Positions 1 to 9,454 are shown, counted from the first letter of the stretch. The stretch is DNA of 64,000 bases from Clostridium_AD sp050717545 (GCF_050717545.1 NZ_JBOITN010000041.1:33934-97933); one strand, 5' to 3'. Program-made: numbers and translations. Notes: generated by a model not told the origin, from the sequence alone.

Positions 1-548
1 ATTCCTGTTAAAGCCGCAAGATAGATAACCGCATTATATCCGAAACCTTTCCAGACATCTGTACCTACAACCAACTGTCTAAACAAATCAGGACGTCCAA
101 AGAATAATATTGGATCAACACCGAATATACCGAGAAATCCATTAACGGGACCACTTGCACTAAATATATTAAGGACTATACTTGCAAGAATAACCCAAGA
201 TAAAAAGTAAGGCAAATATACTATTGTCTGTATAGGTCTTACCAGTTTTTTAAATGTAAGCTCATTAAGTAATAAAGCAAAAATTAATGGTATAAAAAGG
301 TTTCCAATTAATTTAAATAGAGCAATGATAACTGTATTCATAAATACCTGTCTCACATCATCCATTTTAAACATGTAACTAAAATTCTCAAGCCCTATCC
401 AACTGGACTTAAAAATCCCCATAACTGGATTAAAATCTTGAAATGCCATAATGATACCAAACATTGGAACAATACTAAATAAAATTAACCAAATATAACC
501 AGGTGCCATCATTATCCAATAGTGCTTTATAAATTTTTTATTATACAT
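1..548 (-). CDS. LplB-type sugar ABC transporter permease (partial, N-terminal part)
   Basis: The reverse strand from the ATG at 548 is open to the window edge, so about 182 residues are seen and the C-terminus is missing. The protein begins MYNKKFIKHYWIMMAPGYIW and continues with membrane segments and the phrases FQDFNPVMG and LVRPIQTIVYLPYFLSWV. This matches the LplB/YtcP-like permeases of CUT1 importers for oligosaccharides or alditols. A GGAAGGGGTGA ribosome site lies about 10 bases before the ATG. Partner permease and binding-protein genes should follow outside the window. The upstream YesM/YesN pair is the usual regulator of such importers. The substrate cannot be told from this fragment. 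Confidence 0.88.
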   Translation of the reverse strand, partial: MYNKKFIKHYWIMMAPGYIWLILFSIVPMFGIIMAFQDFNPVMGIFKSSWIGLENFSYMFKMDDVRQVFMNTVIIALFKLIGNLFIPLIFALLLNELTFKKLVRPIQTIVYLPYFLSWVILASIVLNIFSASGPVNGFLGIFGVDPILFFGRPDLFRQLVVGTDVWKGFGYNAVIYLAALTG

Positions 549-738
549 CTTAACAAAATCACCCCTTCCATGCTAATTGTTTCTAGGAAATAATAAAAAT
601 TTCTTGTTATCAAATTTAATATAAGTTGTCGAATTAAATCATTTTGAAATATTTTCATAATGCCTAAATTTGTAAGTATAACTCAATAAATTGTAACATC
701 TATCAATTGCCATTGGATAAACTGTGATATTTAACAAT

Positions 739-752
739 GTTTTCGTTTACAA
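739..752 (-). promoter_or_regulatory. cre-like catabolite control site upstream of the sugar permease
   Basis: On the minus strand this reads TGTAAACGAAAACA, one mismatch from the CcpA consensus TGWAANCGNTNWCA. It lies about 190 bases before the permease start, in the 446-base gap after the response regulator. Catabolite repression of a sugar importer is plausible. The site is called by motif match only. Confidence 0.45.
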
Positions 753-887
753 CCAAAGTATAACATAGAATATAATTCATCATATATAGATAGATGTTCT
801 TGAATAACTACCTTTTTGTGATAAAATTTAATATAATGTTAACATTTTATATTAAAGTAGCACAAATGTTTTTAATTTACAGAACAT

Positions 888-901
888 TGAACACGTTTAC
901 A
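888..901. promoter_or_regulatory. Second cre-like site
   Basis: The plus strand reads TGAACACGTTTACA, one mismatch from the CcpA box. It sits between the terminator of the response regulator and the permease gene. Together with 739-752 it suggests CcpA control of the importer, but no convincing promoter could be placed next to it. Confidence 0.4.
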
Positions 902-934
902 CGACTTTTGTTATAATATTAATTTTATAGGCAA

Positions 935-987
935 TAAAAAACTGTGAGAAGATTATGTTTTTACACATTCCTTCACACAGTTTTTTT
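935..987 (-). terminator. Terminator after the YesN-like response regulator
   Basis: AAAAAACTGTG pairs with CACAGTTTTTT across a loop of about 30 bases, giving A- and T-runs on both sides. It begins just downstream of the response regulator stop at 995 and could act on both strands. Confidence 0.7.
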
Positions 988-994
988 ATCATTT

Positions 995-2077
995 CTATGT
1001 TAGTCTGCTATGTTGTTTTCTATATTCACCAGGTGTCATTCCCGTAAGTTCTGAGAATACCCTTATAAAATAACTAACGTCCTCATATCCTATATCCAGT
1101 GCAATATCTGCAAGGTTAACATCTTTTATAACTAATAAAGTTTTAGCTTTCCTAATGCGCTCCCTGCGCACAAACTCCTTAAACGCCATTCCAGTATATT
1201 TTTTAAAATTGATAGAAAAGTAGCTACGACTTAGATTTATGCTACTTGCAATTTCCTCCGCCTGAAGTTGGGCCCCCAAATTCTCATCTATATAAACTAC
1301 TACCTTCATTATAGAAAGTGGCATCTTATCAAGATTAGCTTCGCTGGCTGCCACTCTTCTAAGTTCCTCCCTAAAAGATGTTATCCATTTGAAAAAATCA
1401 TCAACATTTTTATACTCTGGAACATCTTTATGAACTTTGCTAATATTTTCTTCCGCACGACTAGTTAAGTGAAGCAAAACCTGCGCTACTCTCCAAATTG
1501 AGATATCTATTTTTTTTGTGCTGGCACATAGTTCTTCAAAAAGAACATCGTCATAAAGCCAATGCATCTCATTCCATTTTTTTATAAGAGACTGCCACTC
1601 TTTTTCTTCAAAATCACGTTTCACCTGGCTTTTTTCTGAATCAGCTTTAGAAATATTTTTTTTATCATCATCATTTTCTATATTTTTTTTCAGCATATTC
1701 TCTTCAACTTTTTGGCTAATTCGTTTAAGCAGTTTATCACAGTCTGTACTTTCCATCTGTAATTTAGAAATATAATCTATTGCGCCTATACGAAGAGCAG
1801 ATTGTACATAATGAAAATCTTCGTGGAATGTCATTACGACGTAAAGAAGCTTTGGATAAAGCTCCTTACATTTTTTCATTAAAGATATACCATCGATAAC
1901 CGGCATATCCAAATCTACAAACAATAAGTCCACTGATGAATGCTCCAAAAATTCAAGCGCTTTTTCACCGTTTTGAGCCTCGCCCATAACAATCATATTA
2001 TATTTTTTCCAAGGCATCATTGAAATAATCCCCTGACGCCCCATACGGTCATCATCTACGACTAATACGCTATGCAT
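995..2077 (-). CDS. YesN-type response regulator (REC plus AraC helix-turn-helix)
   Basis: This 360-residue protein has an N-terminal receiver domain (about 1-120) with the acidic cluster D8-D10, phosphoacceptor D55 in FVDLDMP, T83 and K105. A middle linker of low complexity (about 125-255) contains a Lys/Asp/Asn-rich stretch. The C-terminal AraC domain (about 255-355) has two helix-turn-helix units, ending in GYEDVSYFIRVFSELTGMTP. It should be phosphorylated by the YesM-like kinase encoded 58 bases upstream and activate carbohydrate genes. The sugar permease at 1-548 is the likely target, because YesM/YesN pairs usually sit beside the importer they control. The signal is unknown. Confidence 0.92.
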   Translation of the reverse strand: MHSVLVVDDDRMGRQGIISMMPWKKYNMIVMGEAQNGEKALEFLEHSSVDLLFVDLDMPVIDGISLMKKCKELYPKLLYVVMTFHEDFHYVQSALRIGAIDYISKLQMESTDCDKLLKRISQKVEENMLKKNIENDDDKKNISKADSEKSQVKRDFEEKEWQSLIKKWNEMHWLYDDVLFEELCASTKKIDISIWRVAQVLLHLTSRAEENISKVHKDVPEYKNVDDFFKWITSFREELRRVAASEANLDKMPLSIMKVVVYIDENLGAQLQAEEIASSINLSRSYFSINFKKYTGMAFKEFVRRERIRKAKTLLVIKDVNLADIALDIGYEDVSYFIRVFSELTGMTPGEYRKQHSRLT

Positions 2078-2135
2078 TTTAGTGTCCCCCCATTTTTAAA
2101 TCTTTCTTATAAAAATTCTACATTGATATAAAGAA

Positions 2136-3899
2136 TTAATTCCGATTTATTGGTAAAAGTAAAGTGATTATTGTTCCTTTAGTTAACTCACTCTCTATTG
2201 TAATTATCGCTTTATCTCCATAAAATGATTCCAGCATTGACCTCACGTAACGCAATCCAATTCCATTAGTCTTACTAACATTGCCAGGATTTTTCTTAAA
2301 AGGCTCTTGGAGTTTTTCAAGTTCCTCACTTGTAAGACCTTTACCATTATCCTTAATAGTAATGATGATACCATTTTGCTTTTGATCGTGAGACACCTTA
2401 ATCCAGAGACATCCGGGTTCTCCTAGACCGTGACGAATAGCATTTTCTGCAATAGGTTGCACAATCATCCGTGCTGTTGGCGTATCCAAATAGTCCCCCT
2501 CTTCTACTTCTACTTCTGCCTCAAAGTCATAACGCATCTTTTGTAGTCTAAGATAAGACTGGAGCATCTTAATCTCCGTCCGAACTGTAGCCTCTTTATC
2601 ACTTTTCCCCAGACTGTACGCCAAAATATAATTGAGTTCCATAGTGAAAATCTCAATTTCAGTCTGATTATGCATTTTTGCAAGCCAGTGAATTGAATGA
2701 AGTGTATTCATCAAAAAATGTGGATTAATCTGGTAATATATTTTTTCTATTTCAAGTTTGTATTTTTCTTGAGTTACACTTTCTGCATCAATCAAAAGTG
2801 TTTGTATTTGTTTTTTCATTGTATTGAACTGATTAAAAAGCTCATCATACTCTATTGCTCCTGTTTGAACAGAAACCTCATTTAAATCACCCTGACCCAG
2901 TTTCTTCATTTCTTTTGAAAATATAGAAAGTGGTGTATAAATTAAACGAGATAAAAGAATAAAAGAAACTCCAAACAGCAACATAGCCAAAGCTAATATT
3001 CCTATAACATTTCGTACCCATGTGTAAAATTCACTGTTGTAGTCCATAGAAGGCAATAGCAATACGTTTGCAAACCCTGTATCAGAAGTTAGCCGTACAC
3101 CTATATACTTACCCGATTTCCCAAAGTAACTACTACCTACCTCTTCTTCATCTTCCATCTGAAAATTCTTACCTACAGTAAAATCTTCTGAACTAGAATA
3201 CTGAATCTGCTTGCTAGCATCTAACTGCAAAAGAACATAATTCATCTTTTGAACCTTGGAAATGGTATCGATAATATCTTTAGCCTCAAGTCTAGACTCA
3301 ATATAAATAGTAAGTTCCCTTTCATCCTGAATTTTAATTTTACGAGAAATAGATAAAACTTGCCAAGTTCCAAGGCCCATAGTATTGGATAGATGCAAGC
3401 TATGATAATAAATACTTCCATTTTTCTTCAATATCCTATTTCCTTGGGGTGAAGTGCCTTCATAAGTAAAGAAGCCATTAAAATATTTCTTCCCACTTAG
3501 GGGATCATAATATGTTCTACAAATAATATTGTTGTTAGCAAAGGTAATAGTAACTAACTCATCTGAGATTTGTTGTCCAATACTGTATATGTCATATTTA
3601 GATTTAGCCTCGAAATAATTTTCTAGCAATGATCCCACCGTTCCCTCAGGGGACATCTGTTGCGAAATCTGAATCATATTCATATAATTTTGTTTCATTT
3701 TTTCAGTAAGCTGTTCTAAATTTGACACCATTGAAGTCTTCAATTTATTTTTTTCAATTGAATGGATAGTCTGATAAGAAACCAAAATCAATAACAATAA
3801 ACTTACAGTAGTTTCAATAATTACAATAAAAATAAGTCTCTGATGTACAGTCTTAAATTTAAAAAATCCAGGTAAAAAACTTATACGATTACATTTCAT
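2136..3899 (-). CDS. YesM-type sensor histidine kinase
   Basis: The protein has an N-terminal membrane segment, an extracellular sensor of about 230 residues, a second membrane segment followed by HAMP, and a His_kinase domain with the phospho-accepting QINPHFLMNTL motif. The HATPase_c domain shows the N box AENAIRHGLG, the G1 box DNGKGL and the G2 box NGIGLRY. The longest open frame starts at 3950. I chose the ATG at 3899 because AGGAGCG lies 4-10 bases before it and the upstream ATG has only a weak site. It pairs with the YesN-like regulator downstream. The extracellular ligand, probably a sugar or a binding protein, cannot be identified. Confidence 0.92.
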   Translation of the reverse strand: MKCNRISFLPGFFKFKTVHQRLIFIVIIETTVSLLLLILVSYQTIHSIEKNKLKTSMVSNLEQLTEKMKQNYMNMIQISQQMSPEGTVGSLLENYFEAKSKYDIYSIGQQISDELVTITFANNNIICRTYYDPLSGKKYFNGFFTYEGTSPQGNRILKKNGSIYYHSLHLSNTMGLGTWQVLSISRKIKIQDERELTIYIESRLEAKDIIDTISKVQKMNYVLLQLDASKQIQYSSSEDFTVGKNFQMEDEEEVGSSYFGKSGKYIGVRLTSDTGFANVLLLPSMDYNSEFYTWVRNVIGILALAMLLFGVSFILLSRLIYTPLSIFSKEMKKLGQGDLNEVSVQTGAIEYDELFNQFNTMKKQIQTLLIDAESVTQEKYKLEIEKIYYQINPHFLMNTLHSIHWLAKMHNQTEIEIFTMELNYILAYSLGKSDKEATVRTEIKMLQSYLRLQKMRYDFEAEVEVEEGDYLDTPTARMIVQPIAENAIRHGLGEPGCLWIKVSHDQKQNGIIITIKDNGKGLTSEELEKLQEPFKKNPGNVSKTNGIGLRYVRSMLESFYGDKAIITIESELTKGTIITLLLPINRN

Positions 3900-4020
3900 A
3901 CTATCGCTCCTATAAAAACTTGAATAAAATTGCCAGCTAATTAATCCCATAACCTTACATTCATTTTATAATTTGATAATAGCACAATTACATATATGGG
4001 TCAACTTGAAGATAAAATGA

Positions 4021-4047
4021 AAGAATCTCCATCATATGGAGATTCTT
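4021..4047 (-). terminator. Terminator of the first GntR/ABC cassette
   Basis: GAATCTCCAT pairs with ATGGAGATTC across a three-base loop. On the minus strand it is followed by TTTCATTTT. It lies 110 bases after the permease stop at 4158. Confidence 0.7.
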
Positions 4048-4061
4048 CCTCTTACTCATTT

Positions 4062-4088
4062 AATCATCTCCTGCGGAGCTGAAATATC
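4062..4088 (-). repeat. Dispersed hairpin repeat, copy 1
   Basis: The core CTCCTGCGGAG with flanks AATCAT and CTGAAATAT recurs at 14651-14678 and 40275-40304, with diverged copies at 31807-31851. This copy sits between the permease stop and the terminator, so it would lie in the 3' untranslated part of the cassette transcript. Confidence 0.7.
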
Positions 4089-4157
4089 GTTATTTTAAAT
4101 ATATCTCTCTACTACATATTTTATAATTGAATTTCATTTGCCTCAATAGTTATACCA

Positions 4158-4910
4158 TTAATCTCTTTTAACAACAGCTTTTCTAACAAACAAATATACA
4201 AAACTCATTGTTATTACAAACAAACATATAAATGTTAATACAGACATATAAGAGTTCTTTGAGCTTATCCCAAATATATTATCAAAAAAAATCACTGTTT
4301 TTTCTCCAAAGTTAGGATTTGTAAAAACCACCCTTCCATAGATAGTCATAATGGCTATAGGGGTTAATGATACTAAAATCTTCATTGTTTTATTACAATT
4401 GTAAAATATCATTGTTATTAATAGCCCTACTCCAAACGCTGCAATATAAAAAGAAAATAAAAAGGTTACTGTCCCGAATAGTGTTTTTATGTCATTACTT
4501 TGTACCCACAGTTCAAATCTTGTATTATAATTAAAAGATCCACTATATGCCATATCGTACATTGTGGGACTAATTGAGAATAAATTATGCACTCTATTTA
4601 TTATTATATCCAGTACAGACATAACAAGTCCTATAGGTATAATAGATATTACTACACCTTTAAAATAATCTACTCTAGGAATGTTATTGGCTTGGCTAAA
4701 ATAAAAATTTTCTTTAAAAAAGTTTAGACCTAACACAAATAAAAATATTATAGACGCTGATTCCAATCCAGATGACTGAACGTCTCCATTAGAAATGCCG
4801 CTTAATAACTCAATACCTATTGTTACACTTATCAGTATAGAGTAAAAAATTATTATTGATTTAATGCTGCTTTTAACATTATATTTAGCAAGCTTATAAC
4901 TCATCATCAC
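4158..4910 (-). CDS. ABC transporter permease (ABC-2-like), first GntR cassette
   Basis: This is a 250-residue hydrophobic protein with about six membrane segments and a larger outer loop around residues 105-130. Its start overlaps the stop of the ATPase gene by four bases (ATGA), which points to coupled translation. Several in-phase ATGs follow each other (MMM), so the exact start is uncertain by one or two residues. It should be the membrane half of the exporter encoded with the ATPase at 4907-5782. The layout resembles the Bacillus Ytr cassettes, which respond to cell-wall antibiotics, but the substrate is unknown here. Confidence 0.8.
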   Translation of the reverse strand: MMMSYKLAKYNVKSSIKSIIIFYSILISVTIGIELLSGISNGDVQSSGLESASIIFLFVLGLNFFKENFYFSQANNIPRVDYFKGVVISIIPIGLVMSVLDIIINRVHNLFSISPTMYDMAYSGSFNYNTRFELWVQSNDIKTLFGTVTFLFSFYIAAFGVGLLITMIFYNCNKTMKILVSLTPIAIMTIYGRVVFTNPNFGEKTVIFFDNIFGISSKNSYMSVLTFICLFVITMSFVYLFVRKAVVKRD

Positions 4911-5782
4911 TTTATCCTCCCGTCACTAGTCAAATAAATAAATAGTTTTTGTAGTTCAACCTTTGAAACTTCTAAATCTAGTTTTTTCTGCTGGTTCTTT
5001 TCCAAGGATCCATTTTCTCCTATTATAACAGCTGATTTAAAGGTCGCCATTTCATCTACACTTATGCAATTTTTATCTTTAATATAATCATCTATATTTT
5101 TATTTAATCCAGAAACACAGTAGCACCCCATTAATAATTCTTCTACACTTTCATCTTTAATTAATTTCCCATCCTTAATAATAAGAACCCTCTCTATTAA
5201 TTGTGCAACTTCTTCTATAATATGGGTAGATAGTACAATAGTCTTAGGATTTTCTATATAACTTTCCATTAGTTCTTTATAAAACAGTTCTCTATGATTA
5301 GCATCTAGTCCTAGAACTGGTTCGTCAAAAATTAATATTTCAGCACCTGATGCCATTGTATTTATAATTTTACATATGGAGGAATAGCCTGTTGAAAGTT
5401 CTTTTATTTTTTTATTAATATTTAATTCGAACTTTTTAGAAAGTTCTAATGCATATTTCATATCAAAATTCGAATAAAACTCCTTAGTCCAATTAAAAAG
5501 ATCTTTGACTTTCATAGACTGCGGATATAAGTCTTGCTCTTCCATAAAATAGATTTTTCCCAGACAACTTTTATCGTCATGCAAGTTCTTATCGTCTATA
5601 CAAATAGTCCCCTTATCTAAAAAAATTCTATTGTTTATAATATTTAAAAGAGTTGTTTTTCCTGCTCCATTTCTTCCTAGTAACCCATATATTTTATTTT
5701 CTTCTATATTTAATGTGATATTATCTAAAGCAAAAGTATCCCCATATTTTTTACTTGCATTTGAAACCTTTATTGCGCCCAT
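4907..5782 (-). CDS. ABC transporter ATPase, first GntR cassette
   Basis: The protein has Walker A GRNGAGKTT near residue 37, a divergent signature LSTGYS in place of LSGGQ, Walker B ILIFDEP and a switch histidine in LSTHIIEE. About 70 residues of unassigned tail follow. An ATG at 5797 lies inside the GntR gene. I prefer the ATG at 5782, since GGAGGG lies six bases before it and it follows the GntR stop by one base. It would power the permease at 4158-4910. The changed signature motif is seen in some YtrB/BcrA-like ATPases and does not by itself argue for loss of function. Confidence 0.88.
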   Translation of the reverse strand: MGAIKVSNASKKYGDTFALDNITLNIEENKIYGLLGRNGAGKTTLLNIINNRIFLDKGTICIDDKNLHDDKSCLGKIYFMEEQDLYPQSMKVKDLFNWTKEFYSNFDMKYALELSKKFELNINKKIKELSTGYSSICKIINTMASGAEILIFDEPVLGLDANHRELFYKELMESYIENPKTIVLSTHIIEEVAQLIERVLIIKDGKLIKDESVEELLMGCYCVSGLNKNIDDYIKDKNCISVDEMATFKSAVIIGENGSLEKNQQKKLDLEVSKVELQKLFIYLTSDGRIK

Positions 5783-5783
5783 A

Positions 5784-6146
5784 TTAAATCCCTCCATCTA
5801 TCATTTTAATAATATCCTTACTTGAGATATCTAACTTTTTAGCTTCTTCTATTAAGACTACAATATAATTGTTGTAAAAATTTTCTTTTCTTTTTTTTGT
5901 TAACATTTCTTTACTCCCAGTTACAACAAACATACCAACACCCCTTTTTTTATATATAATTCCTTCATCTACAAGTAAATTAAATCCTTTTGCTACTGTA
6001 GCAGGATTTATTTTATACTTAACTGAAATTTCTGTTGTAGATGGAATAACAGTTTCTTCCTCAAATACTCCCTTAAGAACATTGTTCTCAATATCTTTAG
6101 CAATCTGCATATATATAGGCAACTCATTATTAAAATCTAATTTCAT
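5784..6146 (-). CDS. YtrA-type GntR family repressor, first cassette
   Basis: This 120-residue protein has an N-terminal winged helix (about 9-75) with PIYMQIAKDIENNVLKG and the wing KKRGVGMFV, then a short helical tail. It lacks the large effector domain of other GntR subfamilies, which is typical of the YtrA group. It is the first gene of a three-gene operon with an ABC ATPase and permease. A consensus promoter with a palindrome over the -10 box lies directly upstream, so it probably represses its own operon. The inducer is unknown; lipid-II-binding antibiotics are a family-based guess. Confidence 0.88.
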   Translation of the reverse strand: MKLDFNNELPIYMQIAKDIENNVLKGVFEEETVIPSTTEISVKYKINPATVAKGFNLLVDEGIIYKKRGVGMFVVTGSKEMLTKKRKENFYNNYIVVLIEEAKKLDISSKDIIKMIDGGI

Positions 6147-6169
6147 ATTATCACCTCTTTGCTTAATTG

Positions 6170-6218
6170 GTTAATTACTTATGTAACTAACTATACAACC
6201 TAATGATTTCCTTGTCAA
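6170..6218 (-). promoter_or_regulatory. Promoter and palindromic operator of the first GntR/ABC cassette
   Basis: On the minus strand TTGACA (6213-6218) and TATAGT (6190-6195) are 17 bases apart. A 22-base near-palindrome at 6170-6191, GTTA-TTAC-four bases-GTAA-TAAC in form, touches the -10 box and covers the probable start site. It lies just before the GntR gene and fits an autoregulatory operator. Confidence 0.75.
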
Positions 6219-6303
6219 TAGAAAATTAGTTTATTTTAATATATAAAAATTAATGCAGTAATTATTTACGCAGATTTCACAGCATTTACTTATATCCAAA
6301 AAT

Positions 6304-6346
6304 AAAATGCCCAAGTATTATGCAATTCATAATACTTGGGCATTTT
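6304..6346 (-). terminator. Terminator of the copper operon
   Basis: AAAATGCCCAAGTATTATG pairs perfectly with its complement across a five-base loop, followed by T on both strands. It lies 29 bases after the copZ stop. Confidence 0.88.
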
Positions 6347-6374
6347 CACATTTTAATTTAATTATTTCTTATAT

Positions 6375-6587
6375 TTAAGCTATTTCTATTTTTACTACGT
6401 CATAACCAACTACATCAATAGCTGCCTTTATAACCTCATCAGTTATATCTTCACTAAAAAGCGCTGTTGCAAGCTTTTTATCAAGACTTACCTCAACATC
6501 TTTTGCTCCAATTTCTTTTAACGCCTCGCTAACATGGTTTACACAATGCTGACAACTCATTCCTTCTATAGTCATTTTCTTTTTCAT
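6375..6587 (-). CDS. copZ: CopZ-like copper chaperone (HMA domain)
   Basis: A 70-residue single heavy-metal-associated domain with the metal site GMSCQHC at residues 9-15 binds Cu(I) and would pass it to the CopA pump. Length and motif match CopZ. It is the last gene of csoR-copA-copZ and is followed at once by a strong terminator. The Ser-Cys-Gln-His-Cys form is typical of copper chaperones, whereas the pump next door carries GMTCSAC. Confidence 0.93.
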   Translation of the reverse strand: MKKKMTIEGMSCQHCVNHVSEALKEIGAKDVEVSLDKKLATALFSEDITDEVIKAAIDVVGYDVVKIEIA

Positions 6588-6633
6588 TTTTATTTCTCCC
6601 CTCGATTTGTATTTTTCATTTAAATCTATAATT

Positions 6634-9072
6634 CTATCTTAATGGCTTAAAGCCTTTTAAGCGTAATGCATTTGTTAAAACAGAAACTGAACTAAAGCTC
6701 ATTGCAAGTGCTGCAATAATAGGATTCAAAAGTGGACCTCCAAATATGTGTAACACTCCCATTGCAACTGGAATTCCTAATATATTGTAACCAAATGCCC
6801 AAGATAAATTCTGCTTTATATTTGTTATAGTTTTCTTACTAAGCTCTAGTGCTGTAGGTACGTCCATTAAGTCACTTCTCATAAGCACAATATCTGCTGA
6901 TTCCATAGCAACGTCTGTACCAGATCCTATGGCAATGCCGATATCAGCCTGAGCAAGTGCTGGAGCATCATTAATTCCATCTCCAACCATAGCAACTTTT
7001 TTCCCTTCAGCTTGTAGTTTTTTAACTTCACTCGCTTTATCCTCTGGTAGAACTTCGGCTAGTATTCTATCAATACCAACTTGCTTAGCTATCGCTGCAG
7101 CAGTCCTTTTATTATCACCAGTTATCATAGCAACTTCTATTCCCATACTATGAAGTCTTTCTATTGCTTTTTTGCTATTTTCCTTAACTGTATCAGCAAC
7201 TGCAATGATTCCAGTTAACTTATTTTCTATTGCAATATACATTGGAGTTTTTCCTTCTTCTGCAAGTCTGTTTGAAACATCTTCTAATTCATCCAGTGAA
7301 ATTTCACTCTCTATCATAAGTTTTCTGTTTCCTAGTATTATTTTATTCCCATCTATACTAACCTCTATTCCATAACCAGGTATAGCTTTAAATTTATCTA
7401 CTTTCTTAAATTCCAATAATTTTTCTTGGGCGTCCTTAACTATAGCCTCACCTAATGGATGCTCTGATCCTTTTTCTGCCGAGGCTGCTATTTGAAGTAA
7501 GAATTCCTGGTCGGTACCATCTATTGTAACTATATCAGTTACCTTTGGTTTTCCCTGCGTAAGAGTTCCAGTCTTATCAAACACTATAGTTTGAATTTTA
7601 TGTGCAGTTTCAAGCGCTGTACCACTTTTTATAAGTACTCCATACTCCGCACCTTTACCTGTTCCAACCATTATCGCTGTTGGAGTTGCTAGGCCAAGAG
7701 CACAAGGACATGCTATTACAAGCACCGAAATGAATATTGTTAATGAAAACACTCCCGTTTCTCCAGATATATACCAAGCCAGTGATGAAACTAGAGCAAG
7801 GCCTATAACTACAGGTACAAAGTAGCCCGATATAATATCTGCCATTGCGGCTATTGGAGCCTTTGATCCTTGAGCATTCTCAACTAAGGTTATTATTTGA
7901 GATAGCGCAGTATCTTTACCAACTTTAGTTGCTTTAAACTTAATAGCTCCATTTTTATTTATACTTGCACCAATTATATTGCTACCAATGCTTTTTTCTA
8001 CTGGCATACTCTCACCTGTAAGCATTGATTCATCTACAGATGTAGTTCCCTCTACAACCTCACCGTCTACAGGCATTTTTGCGCCGGGCTTAACTATTAC
8101 TATATCTCCAACTTCAACTTCATCAATTGGAATTTCTATTTCTTTATTATCTCTAACTATTGTAGCAGTTTTTGGAGCAAGGCCCATAAGTTTTTTAATC
8201 GCCTCAGAGGTTTTTCCTTTTGTTACTGATTCCAAATACTTGCCAAGAGTTATAAGTGTAAGAATTACACCTGCCGATTCAAAATACATTTCGTAATTCA
8301 TATCTCCCATAATCGTTATTTCATAAACAGCAAATAAACTATACAAAACTGCTGCAGAAGTTCCTATGGATATAAGAGAATCCATATTTGGACTTAATCT
8401 AAATAACGATTTGAAGCCAACTATATAATATTTTCTACCTGTATATATTATTGGTATAACAAGCAGTAATTGTAGAATTGCATAAATCTCCATATGCATC
8501 ATTGGATTAATAACTTGAGGAAGTTCTACTACCATAGGCACCATTGCAACTAATAATAACGGTACACCAAAAATCGCAGATATTAAAAACCTATTCCATA
8601 AAGCTTTTATTTGTTTTTCTTTTTTTTCTTTATCAACGTCTACATTGCTTTCATCCTCTATTGCTTTATATCCTGCTTTTTCAATTGCTTTCTTTATATC
8701 TGCTGTCCTTACTAATGAAGGTTCAAAAGAAATAGTTAATTTTTCAGTGGCAAAGTTAACATTTGATTCAACTACACCCTTAAGTTTCCTAGTTGTTCTT
8801 TCTATATTCTTAGCGCAAGCAGAACAAGTCATTCCCTCTAGCTTTAAGGTTTTATTAGTTGTTTGTACTAATAGTTTGTACCCCGCTTTCTCCACCGCAC
8901 TTTGTATATCTTCTAATTTAATTTTTGACTCATCATAATTTATATTTAATTTCTCACTAGCAAAGTTTACACTTGCATCCTCCACTCCTGGCAATTTTTT
9001 TGAAACTCTTTCTACAGCCTTAGCGCAAGCAGAACAAGTCATTCCCTCTATTTTAAGTATTTTATTTTCCAT
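6634..9072 (-). CDS. copA: CopA copper-exporting P1B-type ATPase
   Basis: The protein is 812 residues from the chosen start. It carries two N-terminal HMA domains, each with GMTCSAC, eight expected membrane segments, and the transmembrane Cu site ACPCALG. The phosphorylation motif DKTGTLT, the SEHPLGEA nucleotide-site motif, TGD and the hinge GDGINDAPAL are all present. It exports Cu(I) from the cytoplasm. The frame is open to 9102, but GGGAGGAG lies eight bases before the ATG at 9072, and the longer form would overlap csoR. It lies between csoR and copZ in one operon. Ag(I) is a likely additional substrate, by family. Confidence 0.95.
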   Translation of the reverse strand: MENKILKIEGMTCSACAKAVERVSKKLPGVEDASVNFASEKLNINYDESKIKLEDIQSAVEKAGYKLLVQTTNKTLKLEGMTCSACAKNIERTTRKLKGVVESNVNFATEKLTISFEPSLVRTADIKKAIEKAGYKAIEDESNVDVDKEKKEKQIKALWNRFLISAIFGVPLLLVAMVPMVVELPQVINPMMHMEIYAILQLLLVIPIIYTGRKYYIVGFKSLFRLSPNMDSLISIGTSAAVLYSLFAVYEITIMGDMNYEMYFESAGVILTLITLGKYLESVTKGKTSEAIKKLMGLAPKTATIVRDNKEIEIPIDEVEVGDIVIVKPGAKMPVDGEVVEGTTSVDESMLTGESMPVEKSIGSNIIGASINKNGAIKFKATKVGKDTALSQIITLVENAQGSKAPIAAMADIISGYFVPVVIGLALVSSLAWYISGETGVFSLTIFISVLVIACPCALGLATPTAIMVGTGKGAEYGVLIKSGTALETAHKIQTIVFDKTGTLTQGKPKVTDIVTIDGTDQEFLLQIAASAEKGSEHPLGEAIVKDAQEKLLEFKKVDKFKAIPGYGIEVSIDGNKIILGNRKLMIESEISLDELEDVSNRLAEEGKTPMYIAIENKLTGIIAVADTVKENSKKAIERLHSMGIEVAMITGDNKRTAAAIAKQVGIDRILAEVLPEDKASEVKKLQAEGKKVAMVGDGINDAPALAQADIGIAIGSGTDVAMESADIVLMRSDLMDVPTALELSKKTITNIKQNLSWAFGYNILGIPVAMGVLHIFGGPLLNPIIAALAMSFSSVSVLTNALRLKGFKPLR

Positions 9073-9088
9073 GTTACACTCCTCCCTA

Positions 9089-9358
9089 TTATTTATTGCC
9101 AATTAATTTAGCAAGTAATTCTACTATTTCATCAACCTTTTCCTCGCCTGTATTATTTATAAATGCATCTTTTACGCAATGATTGAGATGTTGCTTTAAT
9201 ATCAACATATTTGCTTTTTTAAGTAGGGATTGCGCTGCAATTATTTGATTTGATACATCAATGCAATATCTATCATCCTCCATCATCTTGATTATCCCAT
9301 CAATCTGTCCTTTTGATGTTTTAAGTGATTGAATTGCTTTCAATTGATCTTTATTCAT
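9089..9358 (-). CDS. csoR: CsoR copper-sensing repressor
   Basis: This 89-residue all-helical DUF156 protein carries the Cu(I) ligand set C32, H57 and C61, the Cys-His-Cys pattern that separates CsoR from RcnR and FrmR relatives. It heads the copper operon. A G-tract inverted repeat of the known CsoR operator type sits directly after the -10 box upstream. Without copper it should block this promoter, and Cu(I) binding should release it. The start has GGGAGG at good spacing. Confidence 0.93.
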   Translation of the reverse strand: MNKDQLKAIQSLKTSKGQIDGIIKMMEDDRYCIDVSNQIIAAQSLLKKANMLILKQHLNHCVKDAFINNTGEEKVDEIVELLAKLIGNK

Positions 9359-9408
9359 TTGGCTTCTACCTCCCTTATATTATAAGGTATAAAATTTTAA
9401 ATTTATTC

Positions 9409-9454
9409 CCTACCCAGTAGGGGGGTGTATATTTTATAAAAAAACATTAATCAA
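9409..9454 (-). promoter_or_regulatory. csoR promoter with CsoR operator
   Basis: On the minus strand TTGATT (9449-9454) and TATACA (9426-9431) are 17 bases apart. They are followed at once by CACCCCCCTACTGGGTAGGG, the pseudo-inverted G-tract repeat typical of CsoR sites (about 9409-9428). The operator would cover the transcription start. Confidence 0.85.

Noticed and set aside
888..925. Plus-strand promoter TTGAAC/TATAAT
   Set aside because: The spacing is 19 bases and it would transcribe only into a terminator and the antisense of the response regulator gene.
7979..8296. Plus-strand open frame inside copA
   Set aside because: It is antisense to conserved P-type ATPase motifs; a codon-bias shadow.
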